Of a DNA stretch of 64,000 nt, positions 47,600 to 57,924 are shown piece by piece. Location: positions 1 through 64,000 of the forward strand of contig JAKUCV010001799.1 in NCBI GenBank assembly GCA_028386065.3, read 5' to 3'. A model generated the notes under the pieces. It made no database searches. It had not been told where the DNA came from and saw only the letters and a list, made by a program, of their open reading frames with translations. Numbering within the stretch: the first letter of the stretch is position 1; the number at the start of each line of letters is the position of its first letter. A program made the translations under genes and the position numbers. The DNA comes from Turnera subulata. Taxonomy: Eukaryota; Streptophyta; Magnoliopsida; Malpighiales; Passifloraceae.

Positions 47600-48240
47600 C
47601 ATCCGGGTCGTCTTCAACCCGTGGCGGGTTTGCTCTCTTGCAACGGCGGGCGTGGCGCGAGGACGGCGACTGGAAGGAGCGATGACAGAGGCACGGTGCA
47701 GGAGAGGTGAGTGGCGCGGCGTGAAGGCGGTGGCAGGAGGCGGAGCGGGCAGCTGCTTGTGACGCGACCCGACGAGGAAGACGAACTGCGGCGCGGCGTG
47801 AAGGCGGTGGCAGGAGGCGGAGCGGGCAGCTGCTTGTGACGCGACCCGACGAGGAAGATGAACGGCGGCGCTGCTTCTTGCCTCCACGGGGCGACGACGG
47901 CGGTGGCAGGGTCCAGCAGCGGAGACAGCGAGGTGGAGGAGAAGAGTGGTGGCGGCAGCAGTGGTGGTTGGTGGTGCTCGGCGTGAGCGAGAGGAAGGAA
48001 ATGGGTCGGGTTCCGCCGTCGGGTCGTCGAGCCTAGGCGGCACGTCAGGCGGCGAAAATGGGAGGAAAAGGGGCCGTTCAGTCGGCGTCGGCGAGGGGAA
48101 CACGCCGGAGGTGGCGGTGGCATAAGAGGTGGCTTAGAACTCATACGCGTGGAGGTGGCAAACTGTTCATGGTTTCGCTGTGTTTTTTTTTCTTCTCTTT
48201 GCCGGTTTTCTTCATGCTCAGGCAGAGGCATTATCGTGCT
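47600..48240 (-). other. GC-rich leader of element A with a 77-bp tandem duplication
   Basis: Just inside the 5' LTR. In element direction: purine-rich stretch, GAACAGTTTGCCACC, then GC-rich Pro/Arg/Ser-encoding sequence. A 77-bp unit is duplicated at 47714-47790 and 47791-47867. Open frames here reflect GC content. The same module is present in element B and in the gypsy-type LTRs. Confidence 0.6.
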
Positions 48241-48276
48241 GATAACGTGTTATAAATCTTTTGTTTAATGAAGAAA

Positions 48277-48277
48277 N
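48277..48277. other. Ambiguous base (n)
   Basis: The only ambiguous base in the window. It sits where the A 5' LTR stops matching its partner. Likely a collapsed or unresolved join around the G homopolymer. Confidence 0.9.
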
Positions 48278-49294
48278 GGGGGAGGGATTTACTTTGACCA
48301 GTTAACATTACGTTACTGTAAAAAAAACATTACGCTACAGTATTTAGTTTAGTTCAGCTCGTTGCTAACCAAACGCACAATAGTCCCATCTAATGTACAT
48401 CATTTTAAATACTATATTGGACAGACAGTTTTCTAATCCGGTCCAGTTCAGTCTAGTCTAATTTGACCTGTCCCTCGAAGCAAATGCACCCTTGCTACCT
48501 TTGAGCTTCGAATGCAATTTGAACGTCACTGATCCTTGGCGATCCTTGGACCATGCTTCCTCAACCACTAACTTTGCCTCATTATTAGACGTTCACCCTC
48601 TATCAAAATGGAAGAGCTTCAATGTTCGAGGTAAGAGAATCTGTTGTTGATCAGAACCTAATTCATGATCCAAATGGAGGACTTTAGGTGAGTCATAGGC
48701 ATTTTTTCCAATTCACCTTTGCAAAAAAAAATCTATCAAGTCTCTCCTATATTCCCATCACCATCCCATACGTTGTTCCACAAAAAAGGGGTGGGCGCCC
48801 AATGAATTCCAAGTCAATCGAAGTCATTCTGTCACCAAAAAAAAAAATATAAAAAGCTCTAATTTTGTGTTGCTTCGTCGTAAGGATTGCTGCCCTTCTT
48901 TTCCTTCTTCATTCTCGGCAAAACCTTCAAATCACCACACAACAAAAGAGCTCCACCAAGATTCCATTGTTCACAAAAAGGAATAAGAAAGAGGTGTTAA
49001 GCTCCCAGCCACGGTACGAATAGTACATAGGATGAAAAATTCACTGCTACAAATAATATTAACCGAAATATTATTTATGACCCAACATGCAACCAGGTTG
49101 GAGAAATTTTATAGTTCACAATTGATTAGGGACTCCCTATAATAAAATTTTACAATTAGGTATTGCCTAATAGTCTCATCTCATCCAATATGTACTCTAT
49201 CAAACAGTTTAATTGGCCTAATAGATATTTGTCTTGCCTATTCCAGTCTAGTCCAATTTAGATCCGAAAACCAAAAGCAACTGTTATAAAACAA
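48278..49294. other. Spacer between copia A and B, no gene
   Basis: Low-copy-looking sequence with an A run at 48838. No coding or RNA-gene signal. It may contain a small non-autonomous DNA element (phrases such as CTAACCAAACGCAC), but I could not define ends. Confidence 0.3.
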
Positions 49295-49546
49295 TGTATA
49301 AATACATGTATGTATGTCATTGTGCCACTGCGACATCCATTTCATTAGGAATTGATGATCTTTTAACAGTCTTACATACACTATACGGTATTCCCACTTA
49401 TTATAAATATGTGTAAATCAGAAATGGAATGTTGAATGAAAAATGGAAAACGGGGTAATGAAACCCGTGACCGGAGCTTCGCCGGAGTTCACCGGAAAAA
49501 CCATTTCCTCCTCAAGTTTCTCCTTCTTCCTCTTTTATTTATAACA
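49295..49546 (+). repeat. Copia B 5' LTR (start approximate)
   Basis: Shares ACATGTATGTATGTCATTGTG and the final 150 bp (AACCCGTGACCGGAGCTTCG onward) with 56119-56334. Confidence 0.6.
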
Positions 49547-49559
49547 CGTTATCAGCACG

Positions 49560-50215
49560 ACTTGTTCTCTACCCGAGCATGGTTTTTCGGAGCAGAAGAC
49601 AAAGAAAAAAAAAACATAAAAAGGGAAGGAAGAAGGAAGATGAACAGTGCGCCACCTCAGGGTTACTGTTCATGGCGAAGAGCTCCGGGCCACCTCTCGT
49701 CTCACCACCACCACCGTCAGCATCCTCACGCCGTCGCCGACCTGACGGCACCTCTCTCGCCCGCATCCGCCGCTCGACGCGCCGCTAAAGGCCACAGACC
49801 CGCCGCGATGCCCGCTGACCCGCATGGCAAGACGGGTCTACCTCACGCGACGAGCCGCCATCCTCACTGCCCACCGCGACGTCACCGCTCTGCTCCAGCC
49901 CGCCTCGCCGTCTCGCCCGTCACCTCCACCTCTTCAGGCGTGCCCATGCTGCCGCCGTTTCCTCCCGCGATCGGCGACCCGACTGGGTCGGATCCATTTT
50001 TGCCGCCCCTCGCTGCAGCTGCTGCCGGCCACGTCTCTACCTTCCCGCCTTCTCGCGCCGTGCCGCACCTCCTCTTCGTGTCGCTTGCTCGCCTCGCCGG
50101 CCCGACGAGCCCCGTCTCAGCCTTGCCGATGTGCAGCCCAACGAAGGAGATGACCCGATTTAACAGTTTAGTCCCTGACGTTTTGTTTTATGCAGGTAAG
50201 TCCCTGCAATTCAGT
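49560..50215 (+). other. Purine tract and GC-rich leader of element B
   Basis: Order: GA-rich tract, GAACAGTGCGCCACC, GGTTACTGTTCATGG, about 500 bp of GC-rich sequence, ending at a consensus donor-like CAG|GTAAGT (50196). The long open frame (49436-50221) follows composition and crosses the LTR boundary, so I do not call it a gene. The module parallels those in the E LTRs (1555-1706 and 11500-11782). Confidence 0.6.
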
Positions 50216-50368
50216 ACTTAAGTAATTTATGTTCTCAATTTTGTCCTAAACGAATATATTAATGTTTAATTAATGATGTTATTGTGTGATTGAATGTTTA
50301 ATTAATGTTGATCTTGGATGATTAAATGTATGGTGAGCTCACGGTGAGTCCCGGAACTTAGTTTTTGG

Positions 50369-51217
50369 GGGATAATGGCTGCAAAAGTCCTAAAATTTAG
50401 GCCAGATATCGTTTGAGTCCTAAAATTCGTTATTAGGCTAAATAAGTCCCAAGTTTTTAATTACGAAGTCTATTGAGTCCTAAAACTTTAATTTAGATCT
50501 CGTTTGAGTCCTAAAATTCATTACTTGGCCAAACAAGTCCTAATCTTTGATGATAAGTCTATTTGAGTCCTAAGTTAAATTTCCGTTAGTTAGAGCCGTC
50601 AACTTAGAAAAAAATTGATATGCATCATAAAAACCAACGTATGTTACTAACAAAAACATAAGTAGGAGGGATATTTTATAGTATTTGGTCAAATATTTTG
50701 GGTACTGAATTTATTTTTAGTTAACCCACAAGAAAACTATAAATTTATTTTATTTTTACATGATAGTCTTTAAGTAAGTTTAATTTATAAAAAAAATAAT
50801 TATAATTTTTCTTAATTGCAAGTTTTAAAATTTATCATAATTATGCAATATAGCCATAAGTTTGATATGATTTAAAATAAAAAAAATTGTTAGGTGCGAA
50901 AAAATTTTATAGAGAATTTAGCAAATGCAGTGTAGTGTAAATAATCAGTATCTATATGGGTCCATAGCCATTATGGTCATTATGACCACATGTCAATAAT
51001 TTTTTTTCAAATTAACGGTTTTAAATAATAGAAATTTAACTTAGGACTCAAATAGATTTCATAATTAAAGATTTAGGACTTATTTGGCCAAATAACAAAA
51101 ATTAGGACTCAAATGAGATCAGGCCTAAAGTTTTAGGACTTGTTTGGTCAAATAATAAATTTTAGGACTTAAATGAGAACAGGCCTAAAATTTTAGGACT
51201 TTTGCAGCCATTATCCC
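50369..51217. mobile_element. MULE-like TIR element, 849 bp
   Basis: Long terminal inverted repeats beginning GGGATAATGGCTGCAAAAGT on both ends, flanked by a perfect 10-bp duplication TAGTTTTTGG (50359-50368 and 51218-51227). The interior repeats AGTCCTAAAATT motifs in both orientations and has no ORF. Long TIRs with a 9-10 bp duplication are typical of Mutator-like MITEs. Confidence 0.8.
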
Positions 51218-51663
51218 TAGTTTTTGGCCTATGAATAGTGTTTGGCCGGAATCCGGCGATGAATAGTAAATCCGACCTCGTGAACACTAATTTTGGCCAT
51301 GTGAATAGTAATTTCCGGTTACCGTGCATAATGATTTTGGTCGGAATCCGGCAAACCCAAAAATGTTTGGCCGGCATTTGATGCCTCGGCAAAATAATCC
51401 GGCACGGTGGGTAGAAATTTCCGACGACCGTGAATAGAAATTTCCGGCGACCGTGAATAGTGATTTTGGCCGAAATTTGAAACCTCAAATTTTTCCCCGG
51501 CAAAGCCCGGAAGACCGTTATATAAGCCCGGAAGGCCGTTATATTTATTATATTCTTATTTATTGGCCGGCTAAGCCGCCTTTATCATATAAGCGTATTA
51601 TATATGTTATTGCTGAAAGATTTATCGAGTAAGCATATTTTCTGTTTTTATTTAAATTCCGAT

Positions 51664-51912
51664 TGGGCTATTAAAAAGGCCCATTATTCATTTAATGGCC
51701 GGCTAAGCCGCCTATTTCTTTACGTTTTAATTGGGCTCGTGTAAGGCCCATCACATTTAATTTTCAGTAATTTAATTTTTATTGGGCTACTTAATAAAAG
51801 ACCCATTGCATTTAATTTCCAGCCATTTATTTTTAATTGGGCTATAATAGGGCCCATTGTATTTAATTTTCTCGTCTTTAATTTTACTTATGGGCACGTA
51901 CTAGGCCCATTA
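51664..51912. repeat. Array of TGGGC...GCCCA dyads in copia B
   Basis: Five units starting at 51664, 51732, 51783, 51838 and 51891 (period about 51-68 bp), each TGGGC, 8-14 bases, then GCCCAT or ACCCAT. The same array is inverted in element A. Confidence 0.7.
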
Positions 51913-52090
51913 TTTTAATTTCCTGTCATTTACTTTCCTTGGAGTAATTAATATAATGCCCCTTGCTTATTTATTTTAATTAAGCATTTATATATTTTTT
52001 TCAATTATATTATTTGAATTTGTGGCACTTAAAATTTCCGGAAGAAATTTATAATGGGCATTAAATGCGAAAATGCATTTAAATGTGAAT

Positions 52091-52540
52091 AGTCTGAAAG
52101 ACTAAATGTACGAGTCCAGAAGACTCGGGAAAAGAAAAAATACAACGAAGACTGGAAGTCTTACCGTTCAAAAGATCCTGAACATCCTTCAACGAAAAAT
52201 AAAAAATAAACATTATTACCACCAGAAGATGGCAATTATATGACCACCAGAAGGTGGATATTATACTTGCTTAACAATTCATTTTCTATTCAATTTATTT
52301 TTATGTTCATTTTAAATTATTACGCATTGCAATTTATTTTTATTTACTTTTCAGTACTTTATAACTGTTTCTTAGAATAATGCCTGAAGCATTAGTCTCG
52401 AAGACAATGCAAAATTGACATCCACAGGGGGAGAATTATATGTGTGGATGTCAATATAACATATTATGACATCTCGAAATAAAAAAATGATTAACACGCT
52501 CCAGAAGAGCATAAATTCAAATATGTTCCTGAAGAACGCA
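52091..52540. repeat. Hairpin series with CWGAA-type loops, 5' part of copia B
   Basis: AGTCT/AGACT at 52091; CGAGTC/GACTCG around CAGAA at 52111; AAGACT/AGTCTT at 52148; CCACC/GGTGG around AGAA at 52244; AATGC/GCATT around CTGAA at 52379; GCTC/GAGC around CAGAA at 52498; GTTC/GAAC around CTGAA at 52525. Stems differ from hairpin to hairpin while the centre stays close to CCWGAAG. Confidence 0.8.
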
Positions 52541-52807
52541 TGTTTTAATATGATCTAGAAGAACGTATATTTACGCAAGTACAGACACCCCCAGTAATAA
52601 AATGAATTATTATGGATCCCAAATAAATTGACTCAGATTTATTCCCTGAAGCAAATAAGACAGTATAGTTATTTGTGCCTGTGGGCGTAAATGAGAAAAT
52701 AAATGGAAATGGCTCAAAGTAAACATGCATATTATTGCAAAAGCAGATCCATAACTAGAGAGCATTCAAAGAAGAATGGTCTTTATACATATGTTTAAAC
52801 AAGTAAT

Positions 52808-53490
52808 CTATCTGTTGGGTTCAACATTAACCCTGAAACTCTGAGCCTCACCATTAATGTTGACCCTCACACTGTCGTTCCAGGAGAACCACATACCACC
52901 CCTGTTGTTTTCTCCAGGTATCTCAAACCGATTCGTTGGAGGAAAACGAAGTGGAATCACACCATGATTCTCTCCTGCTTGCCACAAAGTCTCAGTAATC
53001 AGTACCATGTTAGGCTTGTACTGATTCTTCAGATCCCTTAAGGTATGCACAAAGTCTTGAGACCTTCTTGCTATACCCCTGCAATTCCACAATAAAAGTC
53101 GTACCTTAGGCCATGTAGGTGGTAACCCAGTCACCCTTGGGACGCTCTGAGCCATCATGGAAACCTGATAATAATTGCTTTGATTTAAAATTTGACATGA
53201 AGGCTCTAGTTGAAATTCCTGCATCCTAGCAGATATAAAAAACATTATAGAGTTAGCTGAGCCATAAAAATTTGTCCTGAGATTGCCTTGGTCGTCCAGG
53301 AAGAAAGTTTCTTCCATTAGAGTCACAAAGAACCTAGATGAGTATAGCTCATCTATAAAAACCAAACATAGATTCTTGCTAGCTCATTAGGCAGTTCCTC
53401 TTGTTGTTCATTTACCATGCTATAGGCCAATCTATTTCTTCTGCCTAGTGAGGCACCCTCAACAAAGAAAACAGTAGCTGGGGATGGCAT
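52808..53490 (-). pseudogene. Antisense accessory ORF, 227-codon family, copia B copy
   Basis: Starts MPSPATVFFVEGASLGRRNR. A single-base deletion near 53375 shifts the frame, after which VFIDELYSSRFFV to the stop at 52808 is continuous. The total length of 683 nt is one less than the intact copies. It keeps LLLWNCRGIARRSQDF, LITETLW and GGMWFSW. Antisense to element B, with a TATA box near 53591. One lesion only, against a pol region that is beyond use. Confidence 0.75.
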
Positions 53491-53589
53491 TTTTGTCTTG
53501 GTTGAGTTTTTTTTTCTGTTTCTTTGCTTTGATGAATTTTTCTATATCAATGAGTTTTCCTGTATCTTCCCATGTAATCCTTCCCCCTT

Positions 53590-53600
53590 CTTATACCCTG
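53590..53600 (-). promoter_or_regulatory. TATA box of the element B antisense ORF
   Basis: Minus strand GGTATAAGAAGGGGGAAGG, about 100 bp before the ATG at 53490. Confidence 0.5.
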
Positions 53601-53801
53601 AGCATAGATAGCCAGGTGTCCCTGAAAAGATCCAGAAGATTTTTCGGTGGATTATATTATTACTCAGAAAATTCCAAAGCTTTACAATCCTCGAGGATTT
53701 GCTTTTGGAAATGTCTGCCACTACTTTAATTATTGTCCAATAATTATGATCTTTTCCGACATGAGTGGCAGGAATAAGCCTAATATTGACACATGTATTG
53801 C

Positions 53802-53940
53802 AGCCTGAAGCTAGCAGTTGAGTAATTGAAACTTAACATATCCAGCCAGAAGTTGGAATGCACTAGCCTGAAGCTAGCAATTTTAAGTGTTTAGATACAC
53901 AGCTTGTGCAGCCTGAAGCTGGCACCAACTTGAAGATGGT
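53802..53940. repeat. Hairpin cluster upstream of the B antisense ORF
   Basis: TCCAGC/GTTGGA around CAGAA (53841, including one G-T pair), CTAGC/GCTAG around CTGAA (53863), CAGC/GCTG around CTGAA (53909), ACCAAC/GATGGT around TTGAA (53924, one mismatch). Counterpart of 45080-45320 in element A. Confidence 0.75.
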
Positions 53941-53999
53941 TCATGGATTTATTGTTTGGCATGACCGGATGGGTCATCCCGGGTTAATAATGATGCCCG

Positions 54000-56050
54000 A
54001 AATTTATTGGATCATTCATTGAAAAACCAGAAGTTTTACAATCAATGAATTTCTATGAGTTTGTTTGCTGCGAAAGTTATTATACGGCCTTCCTAAGATG
54101 AGAATGGCCTAGTATCACCAGCAAATTTGAGAATAGTTCAGAGACATAAAACGTGGACTGATAAATCCACGGTGTTAACCATCTAGGTAATTTTTACGAT
54201 GCATCGACTAGATGGTTTATTATGTGACGCAAGTTGGCATTGTGCGCACTGATTTAATAATTAAGCCACTTGCGGTATATGTCCCTACTTATGTTATTAG
54301 ACTACATTTCTAGATAATGCTGGTATGTTTCTTCAATGGAGAATGTATATCATTGGAAATAAACCCAAAGAGATCTGGGCCATATTGACAATTGATTGCA
54401 GGATCATTGATGAAATATGACTATGGTATTTTATACGCAGTAAATGTGCATCAAGCCAATAAGATATTATAAGATCATAAGATCTCCCCATTGGTTCTTG
54501 GTCACAAAATATCTCCCATCTTCGGACCATCGATTATATAGTATAAAAATGCATCCACCACAGGATTGTTTTGTTGGTCCTTAAAGAAGATTGGGAATAT
54601 ATGTTGTGTATGTTGGGTATGTTAATTTTATGATAGAGTTTACCCAACATAAGGGGGAGGAAAGATGCAGCTGGCTGGATCAAGATTCAAGATTGTTGAA
54701 ATGCATTATATATATGAATGATGATCCTCATATAATTAAAAGAAGATGATTCATTTACAGAAAAATTGATATGCAATTGCCAGACACATTTAAATTAAGT
54801 GTGACCATATACCAGCTGCAAATGCTCCTGTTTCAATTGATGTTCCTGAAGAACAATATAAGTATACAAATGAATCTATAGATTATACTCGGTTCCAAAA
54901 AAAAAAATTCTCGATTTAGAATAAAGGAGCAAAAGTGATAAGATGGCCCAAGTAAGGAAATAAGGCCTCCAGTAGAGGTTTGAATTAAAAGTCCTCTAGA
55001 AGAGGTTGATTCTCTAACACAATTGATAAATTTCCAGAAGTAACTCAGGTACCTGAAATAAATGAGTATGATGAGATCTCAATTACAGTGTCAGGGATAA
55101 GATGGAACCGACAAGAAATAACCGTCGACAGAATACAATTTTAATTAATAGCGCTAAATATTAAAAATGAGAATCATGAACCTACTAATGAAAGTAGTCG
55201 TTGTATGATTGGCCAAAATAAAGAGATATAATTAAAGGCTGTGTTAGACTCGCTTATGAAGCGAGATATTTTTCGGACGTGTAATCCGTACACCAGAGGG
55301 TGTAAAATTGATTAGTCGTAGAAACAGGTATTTGTGCGGAAAATATAAATGAGATATAAAGCACGGTTGCACTAGGTTTTACCCGAACAACCTGATTTTA
55401 ATTATGAGGAGATTTACTCTCCTGTGGTGGATGCAATTATGTTTATAAGTCTGGCATCATATGAAAAGAATCTGAAATGCATCTAGTGAATGCTATTACA
55501 GCCTATTTATTAATATGGATCCATAAGTCATGATATATACATGAAGATCTCTGAAGGATCCAAGTTGCCTGAAGCAACTAATTCCCAGGAAATTACAAAA
55601 ATTGAACCGAATTTAAATCATTCTGAGTATGGATAAATTTATATGTTTAGTGATTGGAACTCCAGAAAAAGTTTCCAAATACCGTGCTATTAGACTGGTC
55701 ATGGAGTACTCTGTCTAAATGCAATATGTATTGTCTGTAACATAAAGCCTGAAGCTTTTGTTTTAAGCCTATCGGCATTATATGTATTTGCTCTTATCTT
55801 CGGGGAATAACAAATGTGTAATCATGTAAACCCGAAAGAGAGTAAAGTTGTTTTTGCAGAAGTAGATCTCTTTCTTAGTCCACATAAAGCACAGACGGAC
55901 ATCAGCTGTAACTTTGCATATAATATTGCAATATCATCGGGACTACAAAAGCAAGATGGGAAGATAGACGCTCCAACGAAAAAATTATGAAGATTATCCT
56001 GCCAACTCTGTCCAATTGAAGTTATGATGTAACAAAAATGATCAGACAAA
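54000..56050 (+). pseudogene. Decayed copia integrase-RT region of element B
   Basis: Recognisable pieces: MHYIYE near 54705 (compare MHIISMNDP), HIPAANAPVSIDVPEEQ near 54805, and GGATGCAATTATG near 55430 (from PVVDAI). Stops and frameshifts are frequent. Further constant-core hairpins sit here: TGTTC/GAACA at 54841, CCTC/GAGG at 54966 and 54993, AGTTGC/GCAACT at 55563, AAAGC/GCTTT at 55744. Confidence 0.55.
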
Positions 56051-56118
56051 ACACATGTCACCAGAAGCTGACAAGGACGATTGGCATGCAACAACATCAA
56101 GCAATCAATGGAGGCCAA

Positions 56119-56334
56119 TATATAAATACATGTATGTATGTCATTGTGATACATACAAAATACATACACTATACAGTATTCCCACTTATTATAAATATGT
56201 GTAAATCAGAAATGGAATGTTGAATGAAAAATGGAAAACCGGGTAATGAAACCCGTGACCGGAGCTTCGCCGGAGTTCACCGGAAAAACCATTTCCTCCT
56301 CAAATTTCTCCTTCTTCCTCTTTTATTTATAACA
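56119..56334 (+). repeat. Copia B 3' LTR
   Basis: 216 bp partner of 49295-49546, ending ATAACA and followed directly by the PPR 5' flank. Confidence 0.6.
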
Positions 56335-56800
56335 ACAACCAAAATTTAGAGTAGAGGTGTCGTTTTCCACTCTGATAGAGGGGTTCGGTTGTGTTTTCGC
56401 AAATGTCTGGTCCGGGCAAACTTTTTTCAAAGTCGTCTCCTTGTGGGTTCAAAGGCCCCGAAGGGTAGTTTTGGGTCCTGCAAAAGGTAAAGCTATCTTG
56501 GGTTAGGCTTTCTGGGTTGAGCTCTAGTGGAGTAAAATTAAACACCAACACAAGGCAGATTATTAGACTAGGATCAACAAAAAAAAAAAAAGCCGAAAGA
56601 AGCAGCGAACCATTCCCCTTTTGGTTGGGGGGTTTTGTTCTTCACCAGCTGAATTGTAATTGTAATTTCGCTGTTGTGCAAAGAGCAGAAGCAGAATACT
56701 GAATGATCACAAAAAGCCTGAGTACAGCAGAGTCATTGAAAAGCGTCCACTTGGGGTTCTGTTCTTCGCCAGCTGCTGCTGATGGGTAGGATTAATACTA

Positions 56801-57924
56801 TTATGATGATGCTAAACCCATTTCCTTCTCCTTCACCTTCACCGGTAAGTCTTCTGCCCCTGTCTCCGTGGTTACAGTAATTCGACGACTAGTGGCAGTA
56901 GACACAAACCCAAATCCAAACCCACATTATTTCTTAACCTACATGATGCTCTGGCTTCCTTCCATAGAATGCTTCATAAGAATCCTTCCCCTTCCATTAT
57001 GCAATTCGGTCAATTGTTGTCTTCTCTTGTCCGAATGGGACATTATAAAGCGGTGATCTCTCTGTCCAAACAAATGGAATTGCGAGGTATCACTCACGAT
57101 GTTTACACTCTCTCCATTTTGGCTAATTGCTTTTGCCATTTGCGTCGCGTGGATTTTGGGTTCTCTGTTTTCACCAAAATCATTAAACTGGGTTTGCAAC
57201 TTGATGTTGTTACGTTTAGCACCTTAATTAATGGGCTTTGCAAGGCCGATAAAATCCCGCAGGCAGTGGACTTGTTTGACGAAATGGTTGCCAACCCGAT
57301 GCAATAACTTATACTACTATAGTACATGGCATGTGCAAGATTGGGAAAACCAATGTGGCTGTTGGTTTGCTACGAAGAATGGAAGAAGTAGGTTGCCATC
57401 CGGATGTACTGACCTACAGCACAGTCACTGATGGCCTTTCCAAGGATGGGCAAGTTGCCGAGGCGTTGGATCTCTTCTCCAAAATGACCAGCAAAGGAAT
57501 TTCACCCGATGTTGTTGCTTACAGCTCCTTGATTCGTGGTCTTTGCAATTCGGGGCAATGGAACCAAGCTTCCACTTTGCTCTCTGAAATGTTGGCTTTG
57601 AACATTGCACCTGATATGATCACCTTCAGTATATTGGTTGATGCTCTTTGCAAAGACGGCTTTGCTCCAGAAGCTCATGCTTTGCTCGAAACAATGGCTC
57701 AATGAGGTATGCAGCCTAATGTCATCACGTACAGTTCACTGATAGATGGATATTGTTTGCGAAAGGAAATGGATAAAGCTAGAGAAGTGTTTGATGTGAT
57801 GATGGAAAAAGGTTGCAGACCTAATGTTTACAGTTACAACATGTTGATTAACGGATTCTGCAAGATACGTAAGGTAGATGAGGCTAAACAGCTTTTTGAT
57901 GAAATGCCTGATAAAGGTTTGGTT
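56801..57924 (+). pseudogene. PPR pseudogene 2 (P-class, Rf-like)
   Basis: Paralogue of 28913-30107. The transit-peptide region is shortened and out of frame. From 56969 (MLHKNPSPSIMQFGQLLSSL) the P-type PPR motifs are good: VYTLSILANCFCHLRRVDFG, TFSTLINGLCKADKIPQA, TYSTVTDGLSKDGQVAEA, TFSILVDALCKDGFAPEA. Lesions: frameshift at about 57297 (DEMVANPMQ then stop), TGA at 57703, and truncation after DKGLV at 57924 where a CGAGCT repeat begins. The 5' flank is also duplicated (56350-56800 like 28435-28890). Non-functional. Confidence 0.8.

Larger units (their letters stand above)
42412..48276 (-). mobile_element. Copia-derived element A (minus), highly decayed, with antisense ORF
   Basis: The right end has TGTTATAAATC (48248) preceded by the primer-binding-site-like CGTTATCAGCACGA on the minus strand. 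The left end repeats TGTTATAAATC at 42412, so these are LTR ends. The right LTR stops after 29 bp at an ambiguous base. Internal sequence is co-linear with element B (plus) over most of its length, including a decayed copia integrase-RT region (about 42960-45050). The plus strand carries the 227-codon ORF. Confidence 0.65.
49295..56334 (+). mobile_element. Copia-derived element B (plus), decayed, with antisense ORF
   Basis: Short LTRs 49295-49546 and 56119-56334, both ending TTTATTTATAACA. CGTTATCAGCACGA follows the 5' LTR (primer-binding-site position). Decayed copia pol at about 54000-56050 contains recognisable HIPAANAPVSIDVPEEQ, a signature of the integrase-RT linker in this copia group. 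It lies head to head with element A and is co-linear with it. Target duplication is uncertain (ACAA on both sides). Confidence 0.65.

Noticed and set aside
47576..48231. Long Pro/Ser-rich frames on the minus strand
   Set aside because: GC-rich leader of copia A with a 77-bp tandem duplication; no domain and overlapping open frames in several phases.
49436..50221. 261-residue frame rich in Pro, Ala, Arg and His
   Set aside because: Spans the LTR end and primer-binding site of copia B and follows GC content. The same kind of frame appears in every GC-rich leader module.
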